In this document: in pieces, positions 22,908-31,259 of the stretch | Layout: the number at the start of each line of letters is the position of its first letter | How positions within the stretch are numbered: position 1 is the stretch's first letter | DNA from: Pseudomonas protegens CHA0 | GTDB taxonomy: Bacteria > Pseudomonadota > Gammaproteobacteria > Pseudomonadales > Pseudomonadaceae | Assembly (NCBI RefSeq): GCF_000397205.1 | Contig: NC_021237.1 | Span: forward strand, 621,001 to 685,000 | Direction of reading: 5' to 3' | DNA: 64,000 bases | Notes under the pieces: generated by a model | The model's input: only the letters and a program-made list of their open reading frames with translations | Told to the model about the DNA's origin: nothing | Database searches by the model: none | Made by a program: the position numbers and the translations under genes

Positions 22908-22990
22908 AGCGTTCGATCTGCGATTTAAGCGCAGGATCGACGCTACAACACTGGAGTCAGGGCGCATATTCACGGATGATATGCGCTTTC
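22908..22990 (+). terminator. Hairpins after parC
   Basis: A long imperfect stem at 22908-22944 (AGCG...TGCG with CGCA...CGCT) is followed by a perfect 8-bp stem, GCGCATAT/ATATGCGC, at 22962-22986 ending in TTT. Together they probably stop the parC transcript. Confidence 0.5.
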
Positions 22991-23072
22991 AAACGCTGGC
23001 GTGGCCGGGCGTTATTCAGGTTTTTTTGAGTATTTACACTGTGGCTAGCCTTGTGGCCGCCACCTGGATGGG

Positions 23073-23786
23073 ATGATGACTGCTCTGCGCCTTCCTCTTG
23101 TTTTCTTGCTCGCCGGCGTTCTTGGCCTGGCGGGTTGCAGCGTACACCAGCCGGTGTCGCTGTATCAGCTGGACAGCGGAAGTCCAGCTCAGCCGGCCAG
23201 TGCCGGCATGTCGGTATTGCTTGGGCCGGTGCTGATCGCCGACTACCTGCAACGTGAAACCCTCCTGCAGCGTCAGGATGATGGCAGCCTGCAGGCCTCC
23301 ACTGATGGTCGCTGGGCCGGCAGCCTGTCTTCGGACATCGACCAGTTGCTGTTGCGCCAGGTGGCCGGTCATCTCGACAGCCAGCGGGTTGTATTGGCTC
23401 CGGCCACCAGCGGCTTCACTCCGGATGTCCAGGTGCTGCTGTCGATCACTCGCCTGGATTCAGGCAAGTCGCAGCCGGCGGTGCTGGATGCGCAATGGCG
23501 CCTGATCGACCGTCGTGGCCAGGTGCGGGACAACCGCATCGTTCATCTGCAGGAGCAGCACGCGGGAACCACGGCGTCCCAGGTCCAGGCCCAGGGCGTG
23601 CTGTTGCAGCGTCTGGCGGAACAGTTGTCGGGTGCCCTCAAGCCTCTGGCCAATCAGCCGGCGGTGGCGGAGGTGCCACGCAAGGCGGCCCCGGCTCCTG
23701 CGCCCAAGCCTGCCGGGCAGGAAAAGCAACCGAAGATCCCGATGGCCACGCCGATCCGCACGGATATGGAAGTGTTCAGGTTCTGA
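23073..23786 (+). CDS. PqiC-family (DUF330) lipoprotein
   Basis: A 237-residue lipoprotein; the lipobox LAGC places the lipidated cysteine at residue 22. The YQLDSG, VLLGPVLIADYLQR and DGRWAGSLSSDI stretches match ABC-type transport auxiliary lipoproteins such as PqiC, which work with MCE-type (PqiAB) lipid transport across the periplasm. No pqiAB or other MCE genes are adjacent, so the partner is unknown. The C-terminus (about residues 200-230) is rich in Ala, Pro and Lys. The start could also be the ATG one codon later. Confidence 0.8.
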   Translation: MMTALRLPLVFLLAGVLGLAGCSVHQPVSLYQLDSGSPAQPASAGMSVLLGPVLIADYLQRETLLQRQDDGSLQASTDGRWAGSLSSDIDQLLLRQVAGHLDSQRVVLAPATSGFTPDVQVLLSITRLDSGKSQPAVLDAQWRLIDRRGQVRDNRIVHLQEQHAGTTASQVQAQGVLLQRLAEQLSGALKPLANQPAVAEVPRKAAPAPAPKPAGQEKQPKIPMATPIRTDMEVFRF

Positions 23787-23801
23787 GTTGACACGCCGCG
23801 A

Positions 23802-23831
23802 GACAAGGCCCGCCCAACAGCGGGCCTTGTC
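23802..23831 (+). terminator. Terminator-like hairpin after the PqiC-like gene
   Basis: GACAAGGCCCGC, a 6-base loop, GCGGGCCTTGTC, then GTTTCT. A strong 12-bp stem with a weak T-run. Confidence 0.6.
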
Positions 23832-23860
23832 GTTTCTGGCTCTGGCCAACGCAATCTCCT

Positions 23861-23960
23861 GTAGCCGCTGCCGAAGGCTGCGAGCAGGCCGCAGGCACGC
23901 AGCGATATCACCAGCGTTGAAGCCCCTGCGGGGCTTGTCGCAGGCTGCGCCAGCGGCTAC
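23861..23960. repeat. REP pair of the GTAGCCGCTGC type
   Basis: GTAGCCGCTGCCGAAGGCTG at the left and its inverted relative (GTAGCCGCTGGCGCAGCCTG on the minus strand) at the right, 100 bp end to end. This is a different REP family from the GTAGGAGC type seen elsewhere in the window. Confidence 0.75.
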
Positions 23961-23972
23961 ACAAAGCTCATG

Positions 23973-24002
23973 AAAAAGCCCGCACTGGGCGGGCTTCTTT
24001 TT
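23973..24002. terminator. Terminator downstream of the HAMP/cyclase-like gene
   Basis: AAGCCCGC, loop ACTGG, GCGGGCTT, flanked by A5 and TCTTTTT. It lies between two converging genes. Confidence 0.75.
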
Positions 24003-24015
24003 GTGCGGGTCAGCC

Positions 24016-25542
24016 TTACAGCTTGGCCCGTGTTTCATGCATGCGTGCCAGTTGCCGCTCCAGCATCGACGGGTAGGGCTCCATCAGGCGTTCCACGCAG
24101 CAGGCACCTTCCGGGCTGGCGATCGGGCGAATACGTGCCCGCTGGCGCAGCAGCGGGTCGTCATTGACCTTGCGCTCCACCAGCAGCAGGTTGCGGCTGT
24201 GCTGGGACAGGGCCAGGGCATCCTGAGCGGTTTCGGTGAGCAGCAGGTCGATCTGGCTCAGGCCGAACAGTTCGTCGCCCAGGGTCAGGCCCAGTTGCAG
24301 TTGCAGGGTGATGCCGCTGTCCGCCACTTCGATCTGCAGGGCATGGCCCAGGGCGCGCAGCAACTCGCCGCAGCAGATGGCGTTGGTCAGGTAGTCGTCA
24401 CCGCTGTCTTCGCTGTGGAACAGCATCAGCGTGCTGCCATCGTTCAGGGTATGCAGTTCGCTCTGGTACAGCGAGGCGGCCTGGTCGAGGCAATCGCGGT
24501 AGCGTTCCAGCAGTTCCATCAGGCGGGCGCGGGGCAGGCGTCGCAGTTGCTCCTGGGCACCGAGTTGCACCGCGAGTACCGCACTGTGCTGGGGCTGGGC
24601 CGGAACCTGTGGTTGCGGTTGTGGCTTGGCAGCAGGCGTCGATGAGCTGTCCCGCAGGTCGGCGAAGGGGTCTTCCTCGTCCAGTTCATCTTCTTCGGCG
24701 TGAACCAGGTGCCGGGGTGCAGGCTTCAGGCCTGCTACCGGAGCGCTTTCGTCGAAGCTCGGGTCCCGCAGGTTGCGCACTTCGAATGCCGGCTCATCGT
24801 CCTCGTCGTCTTGCACTTCAGCCTCGGGCTGCGGTGCCGGTTCGGGTTTTTCCGGCACCAGGCGGGCATGCAGCTGACGCGCCAGATCGCCGATTTCGTC
24901 CTGGCGCTGGGTGGCGGGAGTGTGTTCGTCCAGGTCACGCAGCCAGACTCGCAGTTGCAGCAGCGGAGTCGAGATGTGCCGCCCCAGGCGCAGGCTCAAG
25001 GCCAGGGCCAGGGCCAGCAGGATGGCGCTGAGGATGCCCATGCTTTGCAGGCTGATGGTCATCGGCTGCTGGAATTGCGCCATGTCCAGGCTGATTCGCA
25101 GGTTGCCCGCGGTCACGTCCTGGAAGGTGATCTTGGTCTGGTACACGCCCTCGGTTTCACCCAGCAGGCTGCTCTTGGGGCGCTGGCCGGCCTCGGCGAG
25201 GATGCGGTTGTCCACGCTGTAGATGGCCGCGTGGGCCACCAGCGGGTTCTTGGTCAGATTGTTGAGCAGGACATTGAGGCTGAGGATGTCGTTGGACACC
25301 AGCAGCTCGGTGGCCGAGGTGGCGGTCTGGGTGGTCAGGCTCTGACCCAGGGCGTCGGCTTGTTCGTGCATGGCTTGCTTGAACTGCAGGCCCATCACGC
25401 CGGCATAGATCACCAGGGCCAGGGCGACCAGGATCACGTTATGGCTGGCAATGCGCAATGCAATCGGCACACGGCGGTGGCGCAGTGCACGGAAGATCAG
25501 CAGGAAGAAGTTATCGGTTTTAACTGGCGTGGGCCGGTTCAC
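24016..25542 (-). CDS. AhpA/YtjB-family membrane protein with HAMP and degenerate nucleotidyl-cyclase-like domain
   Basis: A 508-residue inner-membrane protein divergent from serB, the same place E. coli smp (ytjB) holds. TM1 is about residues 31-52, a periplasmic loop follows, and TM2 is about 168-186. A HAMP-like segment ends in DEIGDLARQLHARL (215-228), followed by an acidic, proline-rich linker (230-318). Residues 319-465 look like a class III adenylyl/guanylyl cyclase fold: AVLAVQLGAQEQL, NDGSTLMLFHS and LQLGLTLGDELFG. The first metal-binding Asp is replaced (VQLG at 325-328), so I expect no catalysis and perhaps nucleotide or protein binding. Function unknown. Confidence 0.75.
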   Translation of the reverse strand: MNRPTPVKTDNFFLLIFRALRHRRVPIALRIASHNVILVALALVIYAGVMGLQFKQAMHEQADALGQSLTTQTATSATELLVSNDILSLNVLLNNLTKNPLVAHAAIYSVDNRILAEAGQRPKSSLLGETEGVYQTKITFQDVTAGNLRISLDMAQFQQPMTISLQSMGILSAILLALALALSLRLGRHISTPLLQLRVWLRDLDEHTPATQRQDEIGDLARQLHARLVPEKPEPAPQPEAEVQDDEDDEPAFEVRNLRDPSFDESAPVAGLKPAPRHLVHAEEDELDEEDPFADLRDSSSTPAAKPQPQPQVPAQPQHSAVLAVQLGAQEQLRRLPRARLMELLERYRDCLDQAASLYQSELHTLNDGSTLMLFHSEDSGDDYLTNAICCGELLRALGHALQIEVADSGITLQLQLGLTLGDELFGLSQIDLLLTETAQDALALSQHSRNLLLVERKVNDDPLLRQRARIRPIASPEGACCVERLMEPYPSMLERQLARMHETRAKL

Positions 25543-25675
25543 TGAGCTCGGCTCTTTTGTCCGTGAAGTTGACGCGCAGTATAGCGACAGGCCCTAGACC
25601 GGCAAAGCGCTGGCTGTGCCCGATGGTCACCGAAAGTGGGTAGAATGCGCTTTTTTTCCACCTCGGGGGTGCGCC

Positions 25676-26890
25676 TTGCGCGAAATTGTCCTGATAAACA
25701 TCACCGGCGAAGATCGTCCCGGTCTGACTGCGGCCATTACCGGCGTTCTGGCCCAGGGTGGTGTGAACATTCTCGACATCGGTCAGGCGGTGATCCACGA
25801 CACCTTGTCGTTCGGCATCCTGGTTGAAATTCCCAGCAACGAGCAGAGCTCGTCGGTGCTCAAGGACATCCTGTTCACCGCCTACAAGCTCGACCAGCAG
25901 GTGCGCTTCACGCCGGTGTCCGAGCAGGATTACCAGCAGTGGGTCGCCGGGCAGGGCAAGAAGCGCCATATCGTGACCCTGCTGACGCGCAAGGTTACCG
26001 CCGAACAGTTGCAGCGCGTGAGCTCCATCACCGCCAAGTACGGCCTGAACATCGACCATATCGATCGCCTGTCCGGGCGCATGCCCCTGGACATGCCAGC
26101 CGACCAGGGCAAGGGCTGCATCGAGTTCTCGGTACGTGGCGAAGCCGCCGATCCGCAAGCCCTGCGGGCCGAGTTCCTCAGCGTGGCCCAGGAGCTGAAC
26201 GTCGATATCGCGTTCCAGGAAGACTCGCTGTTCCGCCGTAACCGGCGCCTGGCGGTGTTCGACATGGATTCGACGCTGATCGAGGCCGAAGTCATCGACG
26301 AGCTGGCCAAGGCGGCCGGTGTCGGCGATCGGGTCGCGGAAATCACCGAGCGGGCGATGGCCGGCGAGCTGGACTTCCGCGCCAGTTTCAAGGAGCGCCT
26401 GGCGCTACTCAAGGGCCTGGACGTCAATGTGCTGGACGCCATCGGCGCCTCCCTGCGCCTGACCGAGGGCGCCGAAACCCTGTTCGCCGAGCTCAAGCGC
26501 CTGGGCTACAAGACCGCGATCCTCTCCGGCGGCTTCACCTACTTTGCCAAGCAGCTGCAAGCCAAGCTGGGTATCGACTACGTGTTCGCCAACGAGCTGG
26601 AAGTGGTGGACGGCAAGGTCACTGGCGTGGCGGTGGAGCCGATTGTCGACGCCCAGCGCAAGGCCGATCTGCTACGTGAGCTGGCGCACAAGGAAGGCCT
26701 GCGCCTGGAGCAGACCATCGCTGTCGGCGATGGCGCCAACGATTTGCCGATGCTCGGCATTGCCGGCCTGGGCGTGGCATTCCGCGCTAAGCCGCTGGTC
26801 AAGCAGTCGGCCAAGCAGGCGATCTCGACCCTGGGCCTGGATGGCGTGCTGTACCTGCTGGGGTTCCGTGACCGCGACGGGCAACTCTGA
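25676..26890 (+). CDS. serB: Phosphoserine phosphatase
   Basis: A 404-residue enzyme of serine biosynthesis. Residues 1 to about 180 hold two ACT-like regulatory domains (REIVLINITGEDRPGLTAAI at the start). The HAD phosphatase core has the nucleophile D196 in VFDMDST, then SGGFTYF and VGDGANDLPM. The start appears to be TTG at 25676 (MREIVLINITG), which agrees with the usual N-terminus of Pseudomonas SerB; GGGGGT lies upstream. It is divergent from the HAMP/cyclase-like gene. A strong terminator follows. Confidence 0.95.
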   Translation: MREIVLINITGEDRPGLTAAITGVLAQGGVNILDIGQAVIHDTLSFGILVEIPSNEQSSSVLKDILFTAYKLDQQVRFTPVSEQDYQQWVAGQGKKRHIVTLLTRKVTAEQLQRVSSITAKYGLNIDHIDRLSGRMPLDMPADQGKGCIEFSVRGEAADPQALRAEFLSVAQELNVDIAFQEDSLFRRNRRLAVFDMDSTLIEAEVIDELAKAAGVGDRVAEITERAMAGELDFRASFKERLALLKGLDVNVLDAIGASLRLTEGAETLFAELKRLGYKTAILSGGFTYFAKQLQAKLGIDYVFANELEVVDGKVTGVAVEPIVDAQRKADLLRELAHKEGLRLEQTIAVGDGANDLPMLGIAGLGVAFRAKPLVKQSAKQAISTLGLDGVLYLLGFRDRDGQL

Positions 26891-26910
26891 GCCGCCGGAA
26901 AATCCCCGCT

Positions 26911-26946
26911 CATAAAAAACGCCGCTGATCAGCGGCGTTTTTTATG
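26911..26946. terminator. Perfect 36-bp palindromic bidirectional terminator
   Basis: A perfect palindrome centred on TGATCA, with CATAAAAAACGCCGC on the left arm. A6/T6 runs flank the GC stem, so it can end both serB (plus) and psd (minus). Confidence 0.92.
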
Positions 26947-26961
26947 TCCGGCATTCAGGCC

Positions 26962-27822
26962 TCAAGCCTTGGGCAGGCCCAGGCCCTGGCCCATCCGCAC
27001 GGGCGAGCCGGCAGCCAGCTCTTGGGCCCACTGCACCTGGTCCGGGCCAAACAGCACGATGGCCGTGGAGCCCAGCTTGAAGCGGCCCATTTCGGCGCCT
27101 TTCTCCAGGTGGATCGGAGCGCGGGCGGCTTCGTCGTAGCGCACGGTCTTGAGTTCGCGCTTGGGCGGCGTTACCAGGCCGGCCCAGACGGTTTCGATCG
27201 AAGCGACGATCATCGCGCCCACCAGCACCAGCGCCATCGGGCCGCGCTCGGTATCGAAGATGCACACCACGCGCTCGTTGCGTGCGAACAGCTCGGGTAC
27301 GTTTTCAGCGGTAGTCTGGTTGACCGAGAAGATCCGGCCCGGCACATAGACCATTTCCCGCAGGGTGCCGGCCAGGGGCATGTGCACCCGGTGGTAGTCC
27401 TTGGGGGAGAGGTAGATGGTGGCAAAGTCGCCGCCCATGAACGGCTGTGCCAGGGCCGGGTCACCGCCCAGCAGTTCCAGCACGCTGTAGCTGTGGCCCT
27501 TGGCCTGGAACACTCGGCCGTGTTCGATCGGGCCCAGTTGGCTGACCGCGCCGTCGGCAGGGCTGAGCACCGCGCCCGGGGTCGGGTCCAGCGGCCGCGC
27601 GCCGTCTTTGAGGGCGCGGGTGAAGAAGGCGTTGAAGTGCTCGTAGGCGGTCACGTCCTCGACCTGGGCCTCGGACATATCCACTTGATACTGCTTGGCG
27701 AACCAGCGGGTGAAGGCATTCTTGAACCAGCGCACGCGGCACTCGGCAATGCAGCCGGCCAGGCGCGACAGCAGGTGATGAGGCAGCAGGTACTGGCTGA
27801 TGATGAACAAACGCTTTTTCAT
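26962..27822 (-). CDS. psd: Phosphatidylserine decarboxylase proenzyme
   Basis: A 286-residue membrane-associated enzyme that makes phosphatidylethanolamine. The self-cleavage site LGST is at 250-253, with S252 becoming the pyruvoyl group. D90 (SPADGAVS) and H147 ([10 protein letters not shown]) complete the processing triad. Length is typical of the short bacterial type (PSD-I). It lies 18 bp after the rhodanese gene in the same direction, probably one operon. Confidence 0.97.
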   Translation of the reverse strand: MKKRLFIISQYLLPHHLLSRLAGCIAECRVRWFKNAFTRWFAKQYQVDMSEAQVEDVTAYEHFNAFFTRALKDGARPLDPTPGAVLSPADGAVSQLGPIEHGRVFQAKGHSYSVLELLGGDPALAQPFMGGDFATIYLSPKDYHRVHMPLAGTLREMVYVPGRIFSVNQTTAENVPELFARNERVVCIFDTERGPMALVLVGAMIVASIETVWAGLVTPPKRELKTVRYDEAARAPIHLEKGAEMGRFKLGSTAIVLFGPDQVQWAQELAAGSPVRMGQGLGLPKA

Positions 27823-27840
27823 TGGGTGTCCTTAAAAACC

Positions 27841-28656
27841 TTAAATCTCTACGGGCGTATCGGGATGATTGCCCCATTCGCCCCAGGAACCGGCGTAGCC
27901 CTTGACCCGTGGGTAGCCCAGCGCCTTGGCCACCAGATAGGTGAAGCCGGAGCGATGGTGGGTCTGGCAGTGGGTGATCACTTCTTTGTCTTTGCTGATG
28001 CCCAGGTCCGCAAGGATCTGTGGCATGTCGCGGCGGATGCGCAGGTGGCGTGCCTGATCCATGCCGGCGGTCCATTCGAAATTCACCGCGCCGGGGATAT
28101 GCCCGCCCTTGGCTGCCAGGACTTTTTCGCCGGAGTACTCCAGCGGTCCGCGGGCGTCCCAGATCACCAGGTCCGCCGCGCCGAGACGGCTTTGCAGGTA
28201 TTCGCGGGTGGCGGTGGGCTCGTCATGCAGGGCCAGCGCCACGGGGCCGCCGACCGCGGCCGGCACTTCGGTAGACACGGGCAGGCCTTCCGCCAGCCAG
28301 GCCGGCAGGCCGCCGTCGAGGTAGTGGTAGCGGTGGTGGCCGATCACGTCCAGCAGCCAGATGAAGCGCCCGGCCCAGCCACCGCCTTCATCGTCGTAGA
28401 CCACATAGACCGCGTCCGGGTTGTGCCCGAGTTCGCCGAACAGCGTTTCAAGCGCCGCTTGCGGCGGCAGCAGCCCGGGAGCCGGCGCCTGGCCCAGCTG
28501 AGTGCGCTTGGGGTCGACGAAGCGCGCCCCGGGAATATGCCCGGTTGCATATCGGGCAGCGCTGGTCAGGTCGACCAGGATCAGTTCGCGGGCGTTCAGG
28601 CGGGCGAGCAGGTCGCTCGGTTCAATGACCAGCGGCAAGCCAGAGAAGTCAGACAT
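27841..28656 (-). CDS. rhdA: Thiosulfate sulfurtransferase (tandem-domain rhodanese)
   Basis: A 271-residue protein with two rhodanese domains; the first is non-catalytic. The second carries the active cysteine C230 in HCQTHHRSGFTY, the same number and loop as Azotobacter vinelandii RhdA, which differs from the classic CRxGx[RT] loop. It transfers sulfane sulfur from thiosulfate to thiophilic acceptors such as cyanide or proteins. It lies between the HDOD gene and psd on the minus strand. Confidence 0.93.
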   Translation of the reverse strand: MSDFSGLPLVIEPSDLLARLNARELILVDLTSAARYATGHIPGARFVDPKRTQLGQAPAPGLLPPQAALETLFGELGHNPDAVYVVYDDEGGGWAGRFIWLLDVIGHHRYHYLDGGLPAWLAEGLPVSTEVPAAVGGPVALALHDEPTATREYLQSRLGAADLVIWDARGPLEYSGEKVLAAKGGHIPGAVNFEWTAGMDQARHLRIRRDMPQILADLGISKDKEVITHCQTHHRSGFTYLVAKALGYPRVKGYAGSWGEWGNHPDTPVEI

Positions 28657-28699
28657 GTCAGGTCCCCAGGGCGCAAAGGGAAGGATTGTAGCGCAAGCG

Positions 28700-30238
28700 T
28701 CATTGGCTGCGGTTGGTAAAGCTGTGCAAGGCTTTTTCGATGCACTGGGCGGTCTTGCCGAAGGCCTGGACGCTGATTTCCGAGAACGGCACGCCGCCCT
28801 GGTCGGCGATCGCCAGCATCAGTACCCGGCCATTGCACGACAGTGAGCGGATCAGCAGGTGTTCGCCGCGAAACAGCTGGCGCAGCGAGCTTGGCAGGTG
28901 AGGGGCGAACTGGGCCCGGTTGGCCGGGGTCAGGCGGATCTGCGCGGATTTTTCCAGCAGGCGTTGCAACAGCGGGCTCTGCTTGGCCTGCAGGGTCAGG
29001 CTGGCCGCTTCCCTGGGCAGGCCGTAAAGCTGTTGCACTCGCAGGTGGCTCAGGCTGCGATCGACCATCAGCAGCATGACCCGATGCATGCCGCATGCCG
29101 CCAAGGCATCCCGGGCAAAGCCGGTAAGGTGCACGGCGTTGGTAAAGGGGCTGGGGTCCAGCAACAGTTCGCCGCAGAGCTTGCGCCACTTGGCCAGTTC
29201 CAGTGCGGTGGGCGCCGGGGCTGGTTGCTCGCCGTGATGCAGGCGTCGGGCATCCCAAGGCCAGAGCAGGGCCTGGGCCGGGTGCCAGAGATCGGGCTGG
29301 GTGTCGTTGCGGGCGCTTTGTGCTGCCTGTTGGTGCAACTGTTGCTGGACCTGGTCCAGGGGGATCTGCAGATAAAGAGCGGTAAGGTTCTGCCAGCGCC
29401 GGCCATGGGGACTGTTCCAGGACTGTTGCGCCGCCAGCGCCAGTCCGTTGGCCAGCAACACAGTGTTGGCCGGCTGGTTCAGCCAGCGCCGCAGGTCCGG
29501 TTCAGCGTCCAGGCGTTGTTGCTGGCGCAGCGGGTTGTCGCTGTCGCGGGCAATCAGCATGACCTTGGCCAGCAGGTGCTGCTCCTGGGTCAGCAGGCGA
29601 TAGCCCTGCTGGACCCAGATCGGCAGGTGCCAGGCCAGGACCAGGGCCTGGCACATTTCCATCAGCCGCACTCCGAACAGTTGCAGTTCAACGTCGTGTG
29701 CGGATTCGTGCTTGTAGATGACCCGCAGTTCCCACTCTTCCAGCAGCTTGGGATAGACCAGGGCCATGGCCCACAGCGGCGAGAGAAACAGCAGGCTGCC
29801 CCAGTGGATGTCCTGCCAGAGTCGCGCCAGGCGTCCGGCAAAGAAGCCATTGGCTTGCTGGCTGGCGTGCTGGCTGATCAGCTGGAACTGGCGCAATGCC
29901 TGGGGGATCTGCTCTTCAGGCAGCGTCGGCAGTTGCTCGAGCAACTCCTCGGTACGCTTGAGGCCCAGTCGATTGACCGCGATCTCCAGGTTTTCCGCCG
30001 GTTCGCTCATGCTGCCGTGGGAATGCCGGTTGGCTTCGCGGATCACGCTCAAGGCCAGTGCCGGGCTGTTTTGCATCAGATCGACAATCTCCCGCAGCGA
30101 GCTGCGGTTGTTGGCGATGGCGCGGCAGACCCGGTCATGGCTGGCCTGGGGCACCGGCAGGCGCACGCCATTGAGGAGCTTTACCCAGGCGTCGAGAGAG
30201 GCGGGCGGAGAATGTGGGACGCTGGTTTCATTAGACAT
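28700..30238 (-). CDS. HDOD-domain protein
   Basis: A 512-residue protein. The N-terminal part (about residues 15-220) is an HDOD domain, an HD-related fold without hydrolytic residues: LPVPQASHDRV, LREIVDLMQNSPALALSVIREAN and NLEIAVNRLGLKRTEELL. The C-terminal part (about 350-505) looks like a GAF-type sensor but lacks clear motifs. HDOD proteins often link signalling to motility or growth. Its position divergent from motA suggests a link to flagellar function (inference). The start at 30238 gives MSNETSVPH. Confidence 0.85.
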   Translation of the reverse strand: MSNETSVPHSPPASLDAWVKLLNGVRLPVPQASHDRVCRAIANNRSSLREIVDLMQNSPALALSVIREANRHSHGSMSEPAENLEIAVNRLGLKRTEELLEQLPTLPEEQIPQALRQFQLISQHASQQANGFFAGRLARLWQDIHWGSLLFLSPLWAMALVYPKLLEEWELRVIYKHESAHDVELQLFGVRLMEMCQALVLAWHLPIWVQQGYRLLTQEQHLLAKVMLIARDSDNPLRQQQRLDAEPDLRRWLNQPANTVLLANGLALAAQQSWNSPHGRRWQNLTALYLQIPLDQVQQQLHQQAAQSARNDTQPDLWHPAQALLWPWDARRLHHGEQPAPAPTALELAKWRKLCGELLLDPSPFTNAVHLTGFARDALAACGMHRVMLLMVDRSLSHLRVQQLYGLPREAASLTLQAKQSPLLQRLLEKSAQIRLTPANRAQFAPHLPSSLRQLFRGEHLLIRSLSCNGRVLMLAIADQGGVPFSEISVQAFGKTAQCIEKALHSFTNRSQ

Positions 30239-30309
30239 GGTCGGGCGCAATCATCGTCTGCTGTGAACACGCCCAGAGCGGGCCAAACTGGCTTTTCGCC
30301 TTAACTGGC

Positions 30310-30336
30310 TATAGTCTGGCGCAGTTTTGCCGATAA
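30310..30336 (+). promoter_or_regulatory. Sigma-28 (FliA) promoter of motAB
   Basis: TATAGTCT, an 11-bp spacer, then GCCGATAA, against the consensus TAAAGTTT-N11-GCCGATAA: all eight positions of the -10 and six of eight of the -35. It lies about 65 bp upstream of the motA start. Confidence 0.8.
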
Positions 30337-30404
30337 GTAGAAGAAGAGTTTTAAGAACTTCCGAATATGACCTTGAACCCGACTCAATAAGTACTCCCCT
30401 ACCT

Positions 30405-31256
30405 ATGGCTAAAATTATCGGCATCATCGTCGTATTCGCGAGCGTGCTCGGCGGATACGTGCTTTCCCACGGCAAAATCGCGGCACTGATCCAGCCTTTC
30501 GAAGTGCTGATCATCGGCGGCGCAGCCTTTGGCGCATTCCTCCAGGCCAACCCGGGCTACATGACGATGCACGTCGTCAAGAAATCCCTGGGCATGTTCA
30601 GCTCGCGCTTCACCCACACCTTCTACCTGGAAGTGCTGGGCCTGATCTACGAGATCCTCAACAAGAGTCGTCGCGAAGGCATGATGGCCATCGAAGGCGA
30701 TATCGAGGACGCCGCGGCCAGCCCGATTTTCGCCAAGTACCCGGCGGTGCTCAAAGATGAACGCATGACCGCCTTCGTCTGTGACTATCTGCGCATCATG
30801 TCCTCCGGCAACATGGCTCCCCACGAGCTGGAAGGCCTGTTCGACATGGAGCTGTTCAGCCTCAAGGAAGACCTTGAGCATCCATCCCATGCGGTCAACG
30901 GGATTGCCGACGGCATGCCCGGTTTCGGTATCGTCGCGGCGGTATTGGGGATCGTGGTGACCATGGCTTCCCTGGGCGATGGCGACCAGAAGTCCATCGG
31001 CCTGCACGTAGGTGCGGCACTGGTGGGTACTTTCTTCGGTATTCTCGCGGCCTATGGTTTCTTCGGCCCGCTGGCCCACTCCCTGGCCCACGACGCCAAG
31101 GAAGAACTGAACGTCTACGAAGCCATCAAGGCGTCGCTGGTGGCCTCGGCTTCCGGCATGCCGCCGTCCCTGGCCGTGGAGTTCGGGCGCAAGGTTCTGT
31201 ACCCGGCGCACCGTCCTAGCTTCGCCGAGCTGGAACAAGCGGTTCGCGGTCGCTAA
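30405..31256 (+). CDS. motA: Flagellar motor stator protein MotA
   Basis: A 283-residue inner-membrane protein with four helices and the large cytoplasmic loop after helix 2. Family segments: GGAAFGAFLQANP near helix 2, DGMPGFGIVAAVLGIVVTM in helix 3 and LVGTFFGILAAYGFFGP in helix 4. With MotB it forms the proton-driven stator. I took the ATG at 30405 (MAKIIGIIVVF); a longer in-frame reading upstream would include the FliA promoter and is not supported. Four bases separate it from motB. Confidence 0.96.
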   Translation: MAKIIGIIVVFASVLGGYVLSHGKIAALIQPFEVLIIGGAAFGAFLQANPGYMTMHVVKKSLGMFSSRFTHTFYLEVLGLIYEILNKSRREGMMAIEGDIEDAAASPIFAKYPAVLKDERMTAFVCDYLRIMSSGNMAPHELEGLFDMELFSLKEDLEHPSHAVNGIADGMPGFGIVAAVLGIVVTMASLGDGDQKSIGLHVGAALVGTFFGILAAYGFFGPLAHSLAHDAKEELNVYEAIKASLVASASGMPPSLAVEFGRKVLYPAHRPSFAELEQAVRGR

Positions 31257-31259
31257 GTC

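Noticed and set aside
26944..28719. 591-codon open frame on the plus strand across psd and the rhodanese gene
   Set aside because: It spans two well-supported minus-strand genes and their gap, has no recognisable domain, and begins in the serB terminator.
30327..30404. N-terminal 26-codon extension of motA
   Set aside because: It would start inside the sigma-28 promoter, and the family N-terminus begins MAKIIG at 30405.
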